A DNA stretch of 64,000 nucleotides, taken from the NCBI GenBank assembly GCA_030679035.1, contig JAUXTH010000101.1, forward strand, positions 1-64,000. Direction: 5' to 3'. Source of the DNA: Methylobacter sp. (GTDB lineage: Bacteria; Pseudomonadota; Gammaproteobacteria; Methylococcales; Methylomonadaceae). The position numbers and the translations under genes are program-made. Shown here piece by piece: positions 35,201 to 43,180 of this stretch. Numbering within the stretch: the first letter of the stretch is position 1; every line of letters starts with the position of its first letter. A model generated the notes under the pieces. It worked only from the letters and a program-made list of their open reading frames with translations, searched no databases and was not told where the DNA came from.

Positions 35201-36328
35201 GTTGGAGTTGGTGAACACGAAGGCGATACGTTTATCGGCATTATTCAGGCGTTTCAGCCTTGCAAAGCGCGAGGCGATTTGAGCAATGCGCACGACCCGA
35301 TCCTGCACGGGTTCGTATTCGATCAGTTCGTTCGATAGGCCGGAGGCTTTCGCCTTGAACGACAGCGGTACGGTGATGATGCGCCCGTCAAACTCCGGCA
35401 GTACAACATTCATTGCCGCGTCCAGCGGATTGAGGCCGCGCGCCGATTGCTCCCACTGATGCTGCATCATACCGCTGGTGATGGCTTGCAGCACGGGCAC
35501 ATTGAGCCGCTCCAGCACCGACACCGACCAGCCTGCGGGTGTCGCACCACCGGGGGTGATTTCGCCCATCGCAAACGCGGTGGTGTTGATCAGCACGTCG
35601 ATATGCGCGCCTTGTTCGCCGCTAAAATAACTTAATGCGAAAGGCAGCACATCATCGCTATGGCTTGCGCGTAATGACGAGGTGAACACGGGTAATACAT
35701 TCATCCCGCGTTTTTCATGGGTATCAGTCAGTGCGTCGATAAAGCGCGTGTTGCCGCTCATCCAGTGGGCTCGGTAAAACACAATGCCGACGCTGGCCTT
35801 ATCCGGCGCTCGCAGCGCAAGCCAATCGTCTATGCCTGCATCTTGGGACAGATCGGGGTGATAAATGCCGTGTTCGGGCAAATCGACAGCCGGTTCAAAA
35901 CCAAAGCCGGTCAGTAAAAAATGATCGGAAAGGTAACGTAACAGCTGCGCCATATTAACGCTGCCGCCCGCCTGGAAATAGGCCTGTACCTGATGCAGCA
36001 CGTCGGATGATACGGTGGATGCGGCAGCCAGTTCGGGGTCAGGCTCTCCGGTGCCGCTGATCGCGAGCAGGTGCCGCCCCTGGCTTTTGGCATGACGCAG
36101 CAGATCGGCAAAGCCGGGCACACTACCGAGACGGCCCAGCACGCGCAGCACGATGATCCGCGCCGAAGCCAGCTGATGCTCCAACAGCTCGGCCATTTGC
36201 GCGTCGCTTTCCAATGCCTGCAAATTGATTCCGATGCATTGCGGGAAATCGTCCGGCATTTGGGCCAGTGCGCTTTGCAGCACCATCAGGTCGTTGGGCG
36301 CATGGGTCAGCAGCGCAATATCAGGCAT
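32234..36328 (-). CDS. cobN: CobN cobaltochelatase large subunit with His-rich loop
   Basis: A 1364-residue CobN/BchH-type subunit that binds the corrin ring and inserts cobalt with ATP-driven help from the I/D subunit. The family blocks [35 protein letters not shown] and [11 protein letters not shown] are present. Two features are odd. Residues about 659-715 are a stretch dominated by His and Asp (repeated HDHDHD units), probably a metal-binding loop. Residues about 867-898 (around [14 protein letters not shown]...HSHAERGND) are encoded by an in-frame 95-bp palindromic repeat. I chose the ATG at 36328, two bases after the ferredoxin stop; the frame open to 36484 lies inside that gene. Confidence 0.94.
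   Translation of the reverse strand: [1364 protein letters not shown]
33635..33730. repeat. Palindromic repeat inserted in frame in cobN
   Basis: GTTCCCACGCTCTGCGT (33636-33652) and its perfect complement (33714-33730) bound a 95-base element with an inner hairpin (AACCGCTCTGCGGTT). The inserted length of 96 bases preserves the reading frame and contains no stop codon in it. The sequence style (GTTCCCAxGC...GCxTGGGAAC) is that of the intergenic repeats nearby. Confidence 0.85.
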
Positions 36329-36623
36329 CGCCGGTACCCAAGCGGTGAAAAACGTGTTCGCTGACTTCGATGTTATTTTCCAGATGTTCGCTGACGATGC
36401 GCTCCAGCACTGCTTCATTGGTACAGGAATACCAGACGCCTTCAGGATACACAACCAGGATCGGGCCGTTTTTGCAGACGGCAAAACAGTTTGAGCGGGT
36501 GCGTTTTACTTTGAGCTGAGGGCGGGCATCGATTTTCCGGCCCAGCTGTTGAAACGCTTCTGTATTGTTTCCAGAGCAGCGCGGTCCTGTACACATCAAT
36601 ACGTGTTTGTTGTGGGTTCTCAT
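36321..36623 (-). CDS. Thioredoxin-like 2Fe-2S ferredoxin
   Basis: A 100-residue (2Fe-2S) ferredoxin-domain protein often placed with CobN. The cluster Cys are seen as LMCTGPRCSG near the N-terminus and NCFAVCKNGP in the middle, followed by VVYPEGVWYS, the standard family pattern. The ATG at 36623 overlaps the cbtA stop (ATGA, 36620-36623), and cobN follows two bases later. It probably supplies electrons in the pathway, perhaps for cobalt reduction, which is an inference from position. Confidence 0.9.
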   Translation of the reverse strand: MRTHNKHVLMCTGPRCSGNNTEAFQQLGRKIDARPQLKVKRTRSNCFAVCKNGPILVVYPEGVWYSCTNEAVLERIVSEHLENNIEVSEHVFHRLGTGDA

Positions 36624-37306
36624 GACTCTTTTTTGTAAAACTGCCCCATTAAACCGCCAATAGCCAGCCAAAAGACAGCGTTGGCAAAAACGGTGGCTGT
36701 TATAAATGATTGCGCCAGTTCGGCAGGCGCGGCGCTGCCAGGAACTTCCGGCTGCGGCGCACCGATTAAATGGGGTGCTGCAAGCAGTACGGCACCGAAA
36801 AACTTGTTGGTCTTGGTAAGGGCAAAAGCCAGTAGTGACAGACCGAAGCCGGTGTCGAGTACCGTTATCAGCCACCAGCTTTGCCGATCTGCCAGTTTGG
36901 CCGCTTCCGTGCCGGGAACTTCCGGTGGTAATCCCAAAGACGGTGCGACGAAAAAGGTCAGGTAGCCTGCCAGTCCCCACAACAGCCCTGTGCGCCAATG
37001 GCCGGGGCGGCCGCGCAAACACATGACTGCGCCAATCAGCAAGGCAAAGCCCACGCCCAGACTGATATTGGCCACCGCAGTAAAGATCGTTCGTTCCCAG
37101 CCGTTTTCAGGCTGCCATTCATGGTGTTCGTGGCTGATTTCCGCATTGGCAACAACCGCTGCTGCGGCGTTTTCTTCGTACACTTCGGCCTGGAGCAGGG
37201 TCGGGATGACTTGAATTTGTTGAACAGCGGTTAACAATAAACCCGCCAGTAAGCCCGTCCAGAGAGCCGCAATAACCAGCTCTCTGAAGGTAGTCAGATT
37301 AAACAT
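36620..37306 (-). CDS. cbtA: CbtA cobalt transporter subunit
   Basis: A 228-residue integral membrane protein with about five hydrophobic segments (VIAALWTGLLAGLLLTAV, ANISLGVGFALLIGAVMC, GLLWGLAGYLTFFVAPSLGL, a later SWWLITVLDTGFGLSLLAFAL, and AVFWLAIGGLMGQFY). LGLPPEVPGTEAA is the family signature. The start codon ATG overlaps the cbtB stop in TAATG. CbtA and CbtB form a B12-riboswitch-controlled cobalt uptake system in many proteobacteria. Confidence 0.92.
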   Translation of the reverse strand: MFNLTTFRELVIAALWTGLLAGLLLTAVQQIQVIPTLLQAEVYEENAAAAVVANAEISHEHHEWQPENGWERTIFTAVANISLGVGFALLIGAVMCLRGRPGHWRTGLLWGLAGYLTFFVAPSLGLPPEVPGTEAAKLADRQSWWLITVLDTGFGLSLLAFALTKTNKFFGAVLLAAPHLIGAPQPEVPGSAAPAELAQSFITATVFANAVFWLAIGGLMGQFYKKES

Positions 37307-37503
37307 TAATGGCACGGAAAGCTGGCGGAATGTCGTCCATCATGTGCAGCGTTATGGACTTGCGCGGCTTCGGCGAAACCGGCAGCATACAGCAGGCTCA
37401 AGCCCAGTATACCGGCCAGCATTGCGGGCAGTATTTTGTCTTTTAAGACTTCAGAACGGGCTTGTGTTTGAGCGTTGTCGAGCAAAACAGGTGTTGATGG
37501 CAT
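37306..37503 (-). CDS. cbtB: CbtB cobalt transporter small subunit
   Basis: A 65-residue single-span membrane protein. One hydrophobic segment (ILPAMLAGILGLSLLYAAGF) is followed by the C-terminal metal-binding motif HNAAHDGRHSASFPCH, the hallmark of CbtB. It is first in the riboswitch-controlled operon. GGAG at 37511-37514 on the minus strand (CTGGAGAAAAC) precedes the ATG at the correct distance. Confidence 0.95.
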   Translation of the reverse strand: MPSTPVLLDNAQTQARSEVLKDKILPAMLAGILGLSLLYAAGFAEAAQVHNAAHDGRHSASFPCH

Positions 37504-37654
37504 GTGTTTTCTCCAGAGTAAAAAGACAGCAAAGCAGGCAGCGTGCCATTCAAATCATGGCATTGCCGGCGGAAATAATCTGTACGGGGAGAAAAACAAG
37601 ACGGATGCGGGAGAGCAATCCATCCGAGCGCCCTCCGCGCACAAATTCGATTAT

Positions 37655-37852
37655 TACCTTAGGCCGGTCTCCGGGCTTGCAAGTGCAGGGCCGGCCGGCT
37701 GGTCGCCCCTGCGAGGTTAGCGCCTTCCCATGCATGACACAGTGGCGTTCACCAACCTTTTACTTGTTTACCGTTGCGGGGGCAGCGTGGGCTTTGTTTG
37801 CTGTGTTAAGCGAACTCACCAACTTCCCGTTTCAATTCTGCGGACGATAGTC
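37655..37852 (-). promoter_or_regulatory. Cobalamin riboswitch
   Basis: Read on the minus strand, all main conserved elements occur in order: GGGAAGTTGGTGAG, then GCTGCCCCCGCAACGGTAA, then CATGGGAAGGCGC, then the B12 box GCCCGGAGACCGGCC (complement at 37663-37677). Adenosylcobalamin-type ligand binding is expected to turn down the cbtB operon when B12 is plentiful. The expression platform lies in 37504-37654; a small hairpin GCCATGATTTGAATGGC is present there, but no clear T-run terminator, so control of translation is possible. Confidence 0.95.
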
Positions 37853-37971
37853 CATGAATACCTAAAGTAAGTTATACGCGGCTAGTATATTCACTCGGTA
37901 AAAAACTAGCAAGTTTGAGAGGGTGCCAATCATGGACGCGGCCGCTTGAAGTAAGGAAAAGATGTCGCGAC

Positions 37972-38595
37972 CTACCTGACTTCACTAATGTTGGCGAGAG
38001 TGAATTCAAATGCTGTGGCGTTTGGGCCTGCACCGCCGCCTGTTATTATAATGTCGGCACTGGAGACGCCAAATAGAATTAGTTCGATTGGGTGCATGGT
38101 AATGCTGGGGTTCATCACTGAGCCTTGCTCCACCTGAGACATTGCACCGATGAATAATTTCGGCTGGAACTGGAAGTTCGCTCCCGAGCCTGGAGGCACA
38201 TTTGCCGTGGAAGCCAACAATTTGCCATCGCGATAAATCTGCGCGTCTATGGAACCTAATGCCAGATTGTTCCACACTTCTACTTCGGTTGGATTGGCGG
38301 CTGGTGTAGGGGCTACTTGCAACACACGGCCTGTAGGAGTCATGACTACCTCGTAAGCATTACCGTTTTGCGCCAAGATTGGTGGGAAATGCTTGCCTTC
38401 AGCATCTTTTGCACCCACTGCAAATTCTATTGGATAGACAAACGGATGGTTGTCGCCTTTACCTAGGTTTTTAACAACTGTCCAGGCAATGGGTTGAATG
38501 TTCGCGTCAGTGGTAGCATTCTTCTGAAATATCACATAATCGCTGTTATTAATGTCTGAAGAATGATTGATAAGGTTTAATTTAATATCGGACAT
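37972..38595 (-). CDS. Unknown beta-rich soluble protein
   Basis: A 207-residue protein without signal peptide or membrane segment. It alternates hydrophobic and polar residues as in beta sandwiches (KLNLINHSSDINNSDYVIFQ, IAWTVVKNLGKGDNHPFVYP, and GGGAGPNATAFEFTL at the C-terminus). I recall similar hypothetical proteins in varied bacteria but cannot name a family or function. It lies just beyond the B12 riboswitch region and on the same strand, so the riboswitch is downstream of this gene and does not control it. Ribosome site AGAGAGGGGAAGC just before the ATG at 38595 supports the start. Confidence 0.65.
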   Translation of the reverse strand: MSDIKLNLINHSSDINNSDYVIFQKNATTDANIQPIAWTVVKNLGKGDNHPFVYPIEFAVGAKDAEGKHFPPILAQNGNAYEVVMTPTGRVLQVAPTPAANPTEVEVWNNLALGSIDAQIYRDGKLLASTANVPPGSGANFQFQPKLFIGAMSQVEQGSVMNPSITMHPIELILFGVSSADIIITGGGAGPNATAFEFTLANISEVR

Positions 38596-39032
38596 GCTTC
38601 CCCTCTCTGTAGGTTAATTAAATGTTTGCACCAAATAAATATGACAACGCGGTAAGGCGCACAATAGCATGGCTGCGTAGGTTAGGCTAACGGATTTACT
38701 GTATATCCAATATATCAAAGCCAAAAAGTTTGGTTGCTAAACAGCAGGAAAACCAACGCAGCTAGCAAGTTTTAGTCATGGTTTATTATGGACGCGCCTC
38801 TTATCTTTACGTTAGGTAGATTTAGTCGATTGCGCTAGAATCCGCTCATGGACTTTAGAATTAGGCAGCTGGACAGGACATGTTGCCCCGTTCGAAATGT
38901 TTTGGGTTGGTTAACGTGTAGTTACTTGGCTCAGACATCGTAAAAACGTTAGGGGCGGGGCTGCAAGCCCCGTCCCGCTTGGATGGTTGCCAAACAGCAG
39001 GCACCCCAACACAGCTATAATCACACAATTTA
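38596..39032. other. Non-coding gap with direct repeats and a GC hairpin
   Basis: No gene is seen. GGTTGCTAAACAGCAGG (38732-38748) is repeated as GGTTGCCAAACAGCAGG (38984-39001 region), each followed by a CCAAC-CAGCTA stretch, so the gap is flanked by a degenerate direct repeat of about 40 bases. AACGCGGTAAGGCGCA at 38646-38661 recurs near 40497. GGGGCGGGGCTGCAAGCCCC (38952-38971) forms a strong hairpin. A decayed mobile sequence is possible. Confidence 0.6.
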
Positions 39033-40056
39033 ATGAACTCGAAGACAAAAGAAAACATTCTAGCCCTAGAAATATTTGAACCTGGTTCTCAAACAGGGTA
39101 TGGAATCAACGCAATGCTACTGAATTCTAGCGAGTTATTGGAAGTCCCCAAAAGTGAGATTGTGGCGACGCTTACTAGCATGGAACAGGATGGACTTATC
39201 TCGTGCGAGAATGAATACTATCGATCCACGAGACTGGGGAAAATTGCCAGACAAACACTATTATCCCAGCAAGGAATAGTAGCAAAGGCGATAACCAATC
39301 AAAGACAACATGCTTTAGAGGACTTGATCCTCGCGATAGCTGCTAGTGAACATGTTGAATTTAGTTTCGGGACGGGGACCGTTCAAAAATCAGCAATCGA
39401 AGTATATTTGCACGATTTCCCGGAGACGGAAATCAATATTGCGCTTGAGATTCTTGTAAATTCCGGTCGCATCGAAAATGATGAATTTTCTTTTTTACAA
39501 GATTCGATCTACATTACTGGCGACGGTCTACAGTATTATCAGATGGAAGTCAGAGAAAGATTGAACTTGAACCGAGGCGAAGGAATACTAAAAATATCTC
39601 TCCCCCCCCGAACTCGACAATCGATTTTCACTGTTAGGTTTAGATCTATCTTTTACAGAAAATCTCCAGAGTCGCTGGTGGGAAATGAACGTCTGCGCGA
39701 GTTGTGGCGCTTATTTAGCATCCATAATTCTTCTTGGAAGTGTCCTAGAGGGGTTACTGTTAGCTCGTCTTAAGCGAGATATAAAAATTGCTATGACTTC
39801 TACTAGGGCTCCACTCGATAACAAGACAGGCTCAACAAGGACGCTGACAGACTGGACTCTCCAAGATTACATTGCTGTTTCGGTTGATATTGGTTTCGTA
39901 CCCAAAAGTGTTGAAAAGCATATCCATGAGCTTCGTGACACGCGAAATTTGGTGCATCCAAATAAACAAGTCACTTCCAACATAATTGCAGACGAGTCTC
40001 TCTATCGTATTTCAAGAGAAGTTGCCGAGACTGTTATTGATGCGTTAACGCGTTAA
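39033..40056 (+). pseudogene. Hypothetical gene split by a frameshift at a C8 tract
   Basis: Two overlapping frames read as one 340-residue protein if one C is removed from the run of eight at 39602-39609. The first frame (39033 onward) gives about 190 residues with a winged-helix-like start (EIFEPGSQTGYGINAMLL) and then turns to nonsense; the second resumes as ELDNRFSLLGLDLSF and continues through GAYLASIILLGSVLEGLLL to the stop at 40056. This last block resembles helical C-terminal domains of HEPN or DUF4145-like type, a weak guess. The cause may be mutation, slippage-based phase variation or a sequencing error. No function is known. Confidence 0.75.
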
Positions 40057-40169
40057 TGCGCAATCAGTGCATAAGATGGGCTGAGGTACGAAGCCCATCC
40101 TATAACTGCCGCTTATCTATATTCAGTGACGGCTATGAGCAAATCCAGCCAACAATAAATACCGCAACC

Positions 40170-40406
40170 CTACTCGGCCTTTTTAACACGGATTTTGCTG
40201 CCAGCCACATCCTTACCGTTGAGGGTATTCACCGCCGCCTTGGCTTCACCTTGCTTGGGCATCTCGACAAAGCCAAAGCCCTTGGAACTGCCGGTCTCTT
40301 TGTCTATCACCAGGGTGCAGGACTGCACTGTGCCGTGAGCCTCGAACATGGCCCGAAGCTCTTCTTCTGTGGTGGTGCGGGCGAGATTGCGTATCAATAG
40401 TTTCAT
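40170..40406 (-). CDS. RRM-domain RNA-binding protein
   Basis: A 78-residue single RNA-recognition-motif protein. RNP2 is LLIRNL (residues 3-8) and RNP1 is KGFGFVEM (residues 42-49), each with the aromatic residues that stack on RNA. It has almost no tail after the fold (KIRVKKAE). Similar small RRM proteins in bacteria and cyanobacteria are often cold- or stress-induced. It is a single-gene unit; the 260 bases upstream contain AACGCGGTAAGGCGC (40497) shared with 38646 and may hold its promoter. Confidence 0.93.
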   Translation of the reverse strand: MKLLIRNLARTTTEEELRAMFEAHGTVQSCTLVIDKETGSSKGFGFVEMPKQGEAKAAVNTLNGKDVAGSKIRVKKAE

Positions 40407-40667
40407 GGGATTACCGTATGGTTATAAATTGTTGAAATTATACAGCTAATCAACAAACCATTTACGATTACAATTTGCTCAACTTAACGCGGTAAGGCGC
40501 AATCTGTAGCGCCGCATGGTTCTACAGGCTATCAGATTGTTTCTGGCTTATAAAACCGGCTAGGGTGGTCATGGCGTGGCTAAGGTTGTAAAATAAAAAA
40601 CGCTACAAAAAATAAAGGTAATTTTTTAACGCGATTTTTCTAATAATAAAAACTTACGGAATAATTT

Positions 40668-41387
40668 ATGTGTTTTAGTGCTGATATGTCTCTTGGCCTG
40701 GGGCTGGCTGGACTGGCCGCATCTAGTGTTACTTTTCTGGATAAAAGCGAACCGTTTTGGGTTCGGGTTGCCAGGTTTTACGCCATTTTTCATTTTTCCT
40801 TGATGGAATTTATTCAGTATTTCGCCTATCCGGTCGTGGATCAGTGCGGTTACGGCACGAATCAACTTTTGAGTGAGCTGTCGGTTTACCATATCAGCTT
40901 GCAGGCGTTCGCGATTATGCCCGCGTTGGCGACTTACTCGTCCGACAAAACCGCGTTGAAAAAGGCGACCATTACCGGCGTAATGCTAAGCTCGTCATTT
41001 TTGGTTTTCAGCTTTTTACCCAAGGAATGGCAACTATCTGAAATTGCGCCGAATTTTATCGGCAATATGATCTCGTGCTTGTTTATGGGCAAATACCATA
41101 TCGGTTACCACATCTCCAGCGCCTTTGGTTTATTGGTTACCTGGGGTTCATTGTTTGCATTGGCGGTCAGCGGTTTTGTCTGGAAGGATAACTGGCGCAT
41201 CGCTAGCTATCATTTCGCCATGGCGATTATGACCTTATTTATGCCTCAGTGGGTATTCGGCGTGTCGACCGGTGAAGCGGCGGCGATGTATTGTTTTTAT
41301 TCCATACCGATTACTATCAGTTTTATGCCGCAATTTAAAAAGTTCTTCACTGCACCGGATGCAATGGCACAGCGCGAATATGCCTGA
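40668..41387 (+). CDS. Multi-pass membrane protein starting MCFSA (DUF6629/DUF5765-like)
   Basis: A 239-residue inner-membrane protein with about six or seven hydrophobic helices. It starts MCFSADMSLGLGLAGLAASS, the conserved opening of a group of uncharacterised membrane proteins in which the Cys at position 2 is followed by Phe-Ser. Other notable parts are HFSLMEFIQYF and FGVSTGEAAAMYCFYSIP. Function is unknown. No partner gene is obvious; it precedes the H4MPT island with a 140-base repeat-containing gap. Confidence 0.7.
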   Translation: MCFSADMSLGLGLAGLAASSVTFLDKSEPFWVRVARFYAIFHFSLMEFIQYFAYPVVDQCGYGTNQLLSELSVYHISLQAFAIMPALATYSSDKTALKKATITGVMLSSSFLVFSFLPKEWQLSEIAPNFIGNMISCLFMGKYHIGYHISSAFGLLVTWGSLFALAVSGFVWKDNWRIASYHFAMAIMTLFMPQWVFGVSTGEAAAMYCFYSIPITISFMPQFKKFFTAPDAMAQREYA

Positions 41388-41397
41388 TAGGCTTTTT

Positions 41398-41516
41398 AGC
41401 CACGGATTGACACAGATGTACGCTGATAAAAGATTGAAGGTTAAAGAGCCGATATTTGCGCTGTCCTCCTTTCGCTTTATAAAGCAATCTGGTTAATCTG
41501 TGTCAATCTGTGGCTG
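41398..41516. repeat. Imperfect inverted repeat before the H4MPT island
   Basis: AGCCACGGATTGACACAGAT (41398-41417) is answered by ATCTGTGTCAATCTGTGGCT (41496-41515), one mismatch over 20 bases. About 78 bases lie between. The style matches other dispersed palindromes in this window. No gene is inside. Confidence 0.8.
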
Positions 41517-41526
41517 AATAGTTAAT

Positions 41527-42453
41527 ATGTTTTTTGCCAAGGATTTTATCGAAACCGCTGAAGGGCTTATTTTTGCGGTGGTAGAGCAAGGCCTGGAAGA
41601 TGGCAAGGCGCTGTGTTTTTTACGCTATGCGTTGGAAGCTTCCGGCTGGAAAAAGGTCGCGACTGAACCGGCCAATCAACTCCTGCAACAACGGCATCCC
41701 GATTATCTGCATTACTCCCCGGTTTTAGATGCGCATTTGCATGCGGTCGCCGCAGACCGAATCGTCAAACATCATCAGCCTAAACACCGATTGCAGGAAA
41801 TTATGCAGGCATCCCGGCATGACGCGGTCGAACGGGATTTGTTCAGGCTGTGTGAATTATTCGGGCAGAACGGGCTGGAATTGGCGCAAACCGGAGTCAC
41901 TGGATCACTATTGGTTGGCGTGCAAAATCCAGATTCGGATATTGATCTGGTCTGTTACGGTCGGGATGTTTTTCACCAATGCCGGGCAATCACCCGCAAG
42001 CTAATCGAACAGGGGCATTTGCAGGATTTGAATGACCAGGATTGGCAGCAATCTTATCAGCGCCGTTCCTGCGATTTGAGTTTTGAAGATTATGTCTGGC
42101 ATGAACGGCGTAAATGCAACAAGGCCGTGATTAACGGGCGGAAATTTGATTTGAATTTTATCGATCATTGCGCAAGTCCTGAGGCTGTTGTGTATCAAAA
42201 ATGCGGGGCGATTACCTTGCAGTGCAAGGTGGTCGGCGATGTTCACGCGTTCGATTATCCTGCTGAATTTAAAATAGATCATGACGAGATCAGTTCTATC
42301 GTCAGCTTTACTGCGACCTATACGGGTCAGGCCGTCAGCGGCGAAAGGGTGGAAGTGTCGGGCGTACTCGAACAATCGGAACACGGTGTCAAACGGATTG
42401 TGGTCGGTTCCAGCCGTGAGGCGCACGGGGAATATATTAAGGTTATTCAGTGA
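41527..42453 (+). CDS. Predicted nucleotidyltransferase (COG1665-like)
   Basis: A 308-residue protein with a nucleotidyltransferase core: GSLLVGVQNPDSDIDL holds the Gly-Ser and Asp-x-Asp metal-binding signature. The first 120 residues and last 100 residues are extra domains; the latter (TLQCKVVGDVHAFDYPAEF onward) is beta-rich. The type is found with H4MPT genes in methylotrophs and in archaea, suggesting a step in cofactor synthesis, but the substrate is unknown. Its stop overlaps the GTG start of the next gene (GTGA at 42450-42453), so it belongs to the same operon. The ATG at 41527 is used. Confidence 0.75.
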   Translation: MFFAKDFIETAEGLIFAVVEQGLEDGKALCFLRYALEASGWKKVATEPANQLLQQRHPDYLHYSPVLDAHLHAVAADRIVKHHQPKHRLQEIMQASRHDAVERDLFRLCELFGQNGLELAQTGVTGSLLVGVQNPDSDIDLVCYGRDVFHQCRAITRKLIEQGHLQDLNDQDWQQSYQRRSCDLSFEDYVWHERRKCNKAVINGRKFDLNFIDHCASPEAVVYQKCGAITLQCKVVGDVHAFDYPAEFKIDHDEISSIVSFTATYTGQAVSGERVEVSGVLEQSEHGVKRIVVGSSREAHGEYIKVIQ

Positions 42454-43112
42454 TTAAGCTGGCTGATTTTTCGGCGGTCATTTTCGATATGGACGGCTTG
42501 GTTCTGGATACCGAGAGCACTTACATGCTCGCTTGGCAACAGGCTGCAAGCGCGATGGGCTATGATTTGTCCGAGGACTTTTGCCTGTCGCTGTCGGGGA
42601 TGCATTACCAGGATATAGAGCTGAAACTGGTTGAATACTGCGGGGTTGAATTTAATCTGCAAACTTTTAAGCGATTAAGCGGCGATTGCTGGCGCGACCA
42701 CGTTAATGTTCACGGCATAAACATCAAACACGGATTTGCCGGACTGCTGGACTTGCTGGACCGGCAAAATATTCCTTATTGTCTGGCGACTAACAGCTTG
42801 GCGGTGAATGCCCTGGAATGTCTTGAATTGGCCGGAATCAAGGATGTGTTTTCCATCGTCGTCAGCCGCGAGCACGTTCAGCACGGCAAGCCGGAGCCGG
42901 ATATTTTTTTAAAAGCAGCCGAATTGCTGCAAGTGGACATCAGCCGCTGTCTGGTGCTTGAGGATTCTCATGCCGGGATAGTGGCGGCATCTAAGGCGGG
43001 TGCTGTTTCAGTGTTTGTACCGTCGATAGCCCAGGTCGATTCGTTGACGGTTGAGCTATGCGATTTGATGATGGATGATTTGGCTCAATTGACAGACGCC
43101 ATCCGCGCTTAG
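42450..43112 (+). CDS. HAD-superfamily phosphatase
   Basis: A 220-residue HAD hydrolase of the beta-phosphoglucomutase/phosphoglycolate phosphatase type. Motif I FDMDGLVLD contains the nucleophile Asp13 and Asp15; motif II is ATNSL; motif III Lys in HGKPEPDIFLKA; motif IV LVLEDSHAGIVAA. The start is GTG, coupled to the nucleotidyltransferase. In this setting it may remove a phosphate in pterin or furan cofactor synthesis, an inference from position only. Confidence 0.9.
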   Translation: MIKLADFSAVIFDMDGLVLDTESTYMLAWQQAASAMGYDLSEDFCLSLSGMHYQDIELKLVEYCGVEFNLQTFKRLSGDCWRDHVNVHGINIKHGFAGLLDLLDRQNIPYCLATNSLAVNALECLELAGIKDVFSIVVSREHVQHGKPEPDIFLKAAELLQVDISRCLVLEDSHAGIVAASKAGAVSVFVPSIAQVDSLTVELCDLMMDDLAQLTDAIRA

Positions 43113-43180
43113 CTCGCAGCCGAAAGGCCGATCATGTATACTTCCAGCAATTATTTGCAGCGCAAACACAGTCATAACTC

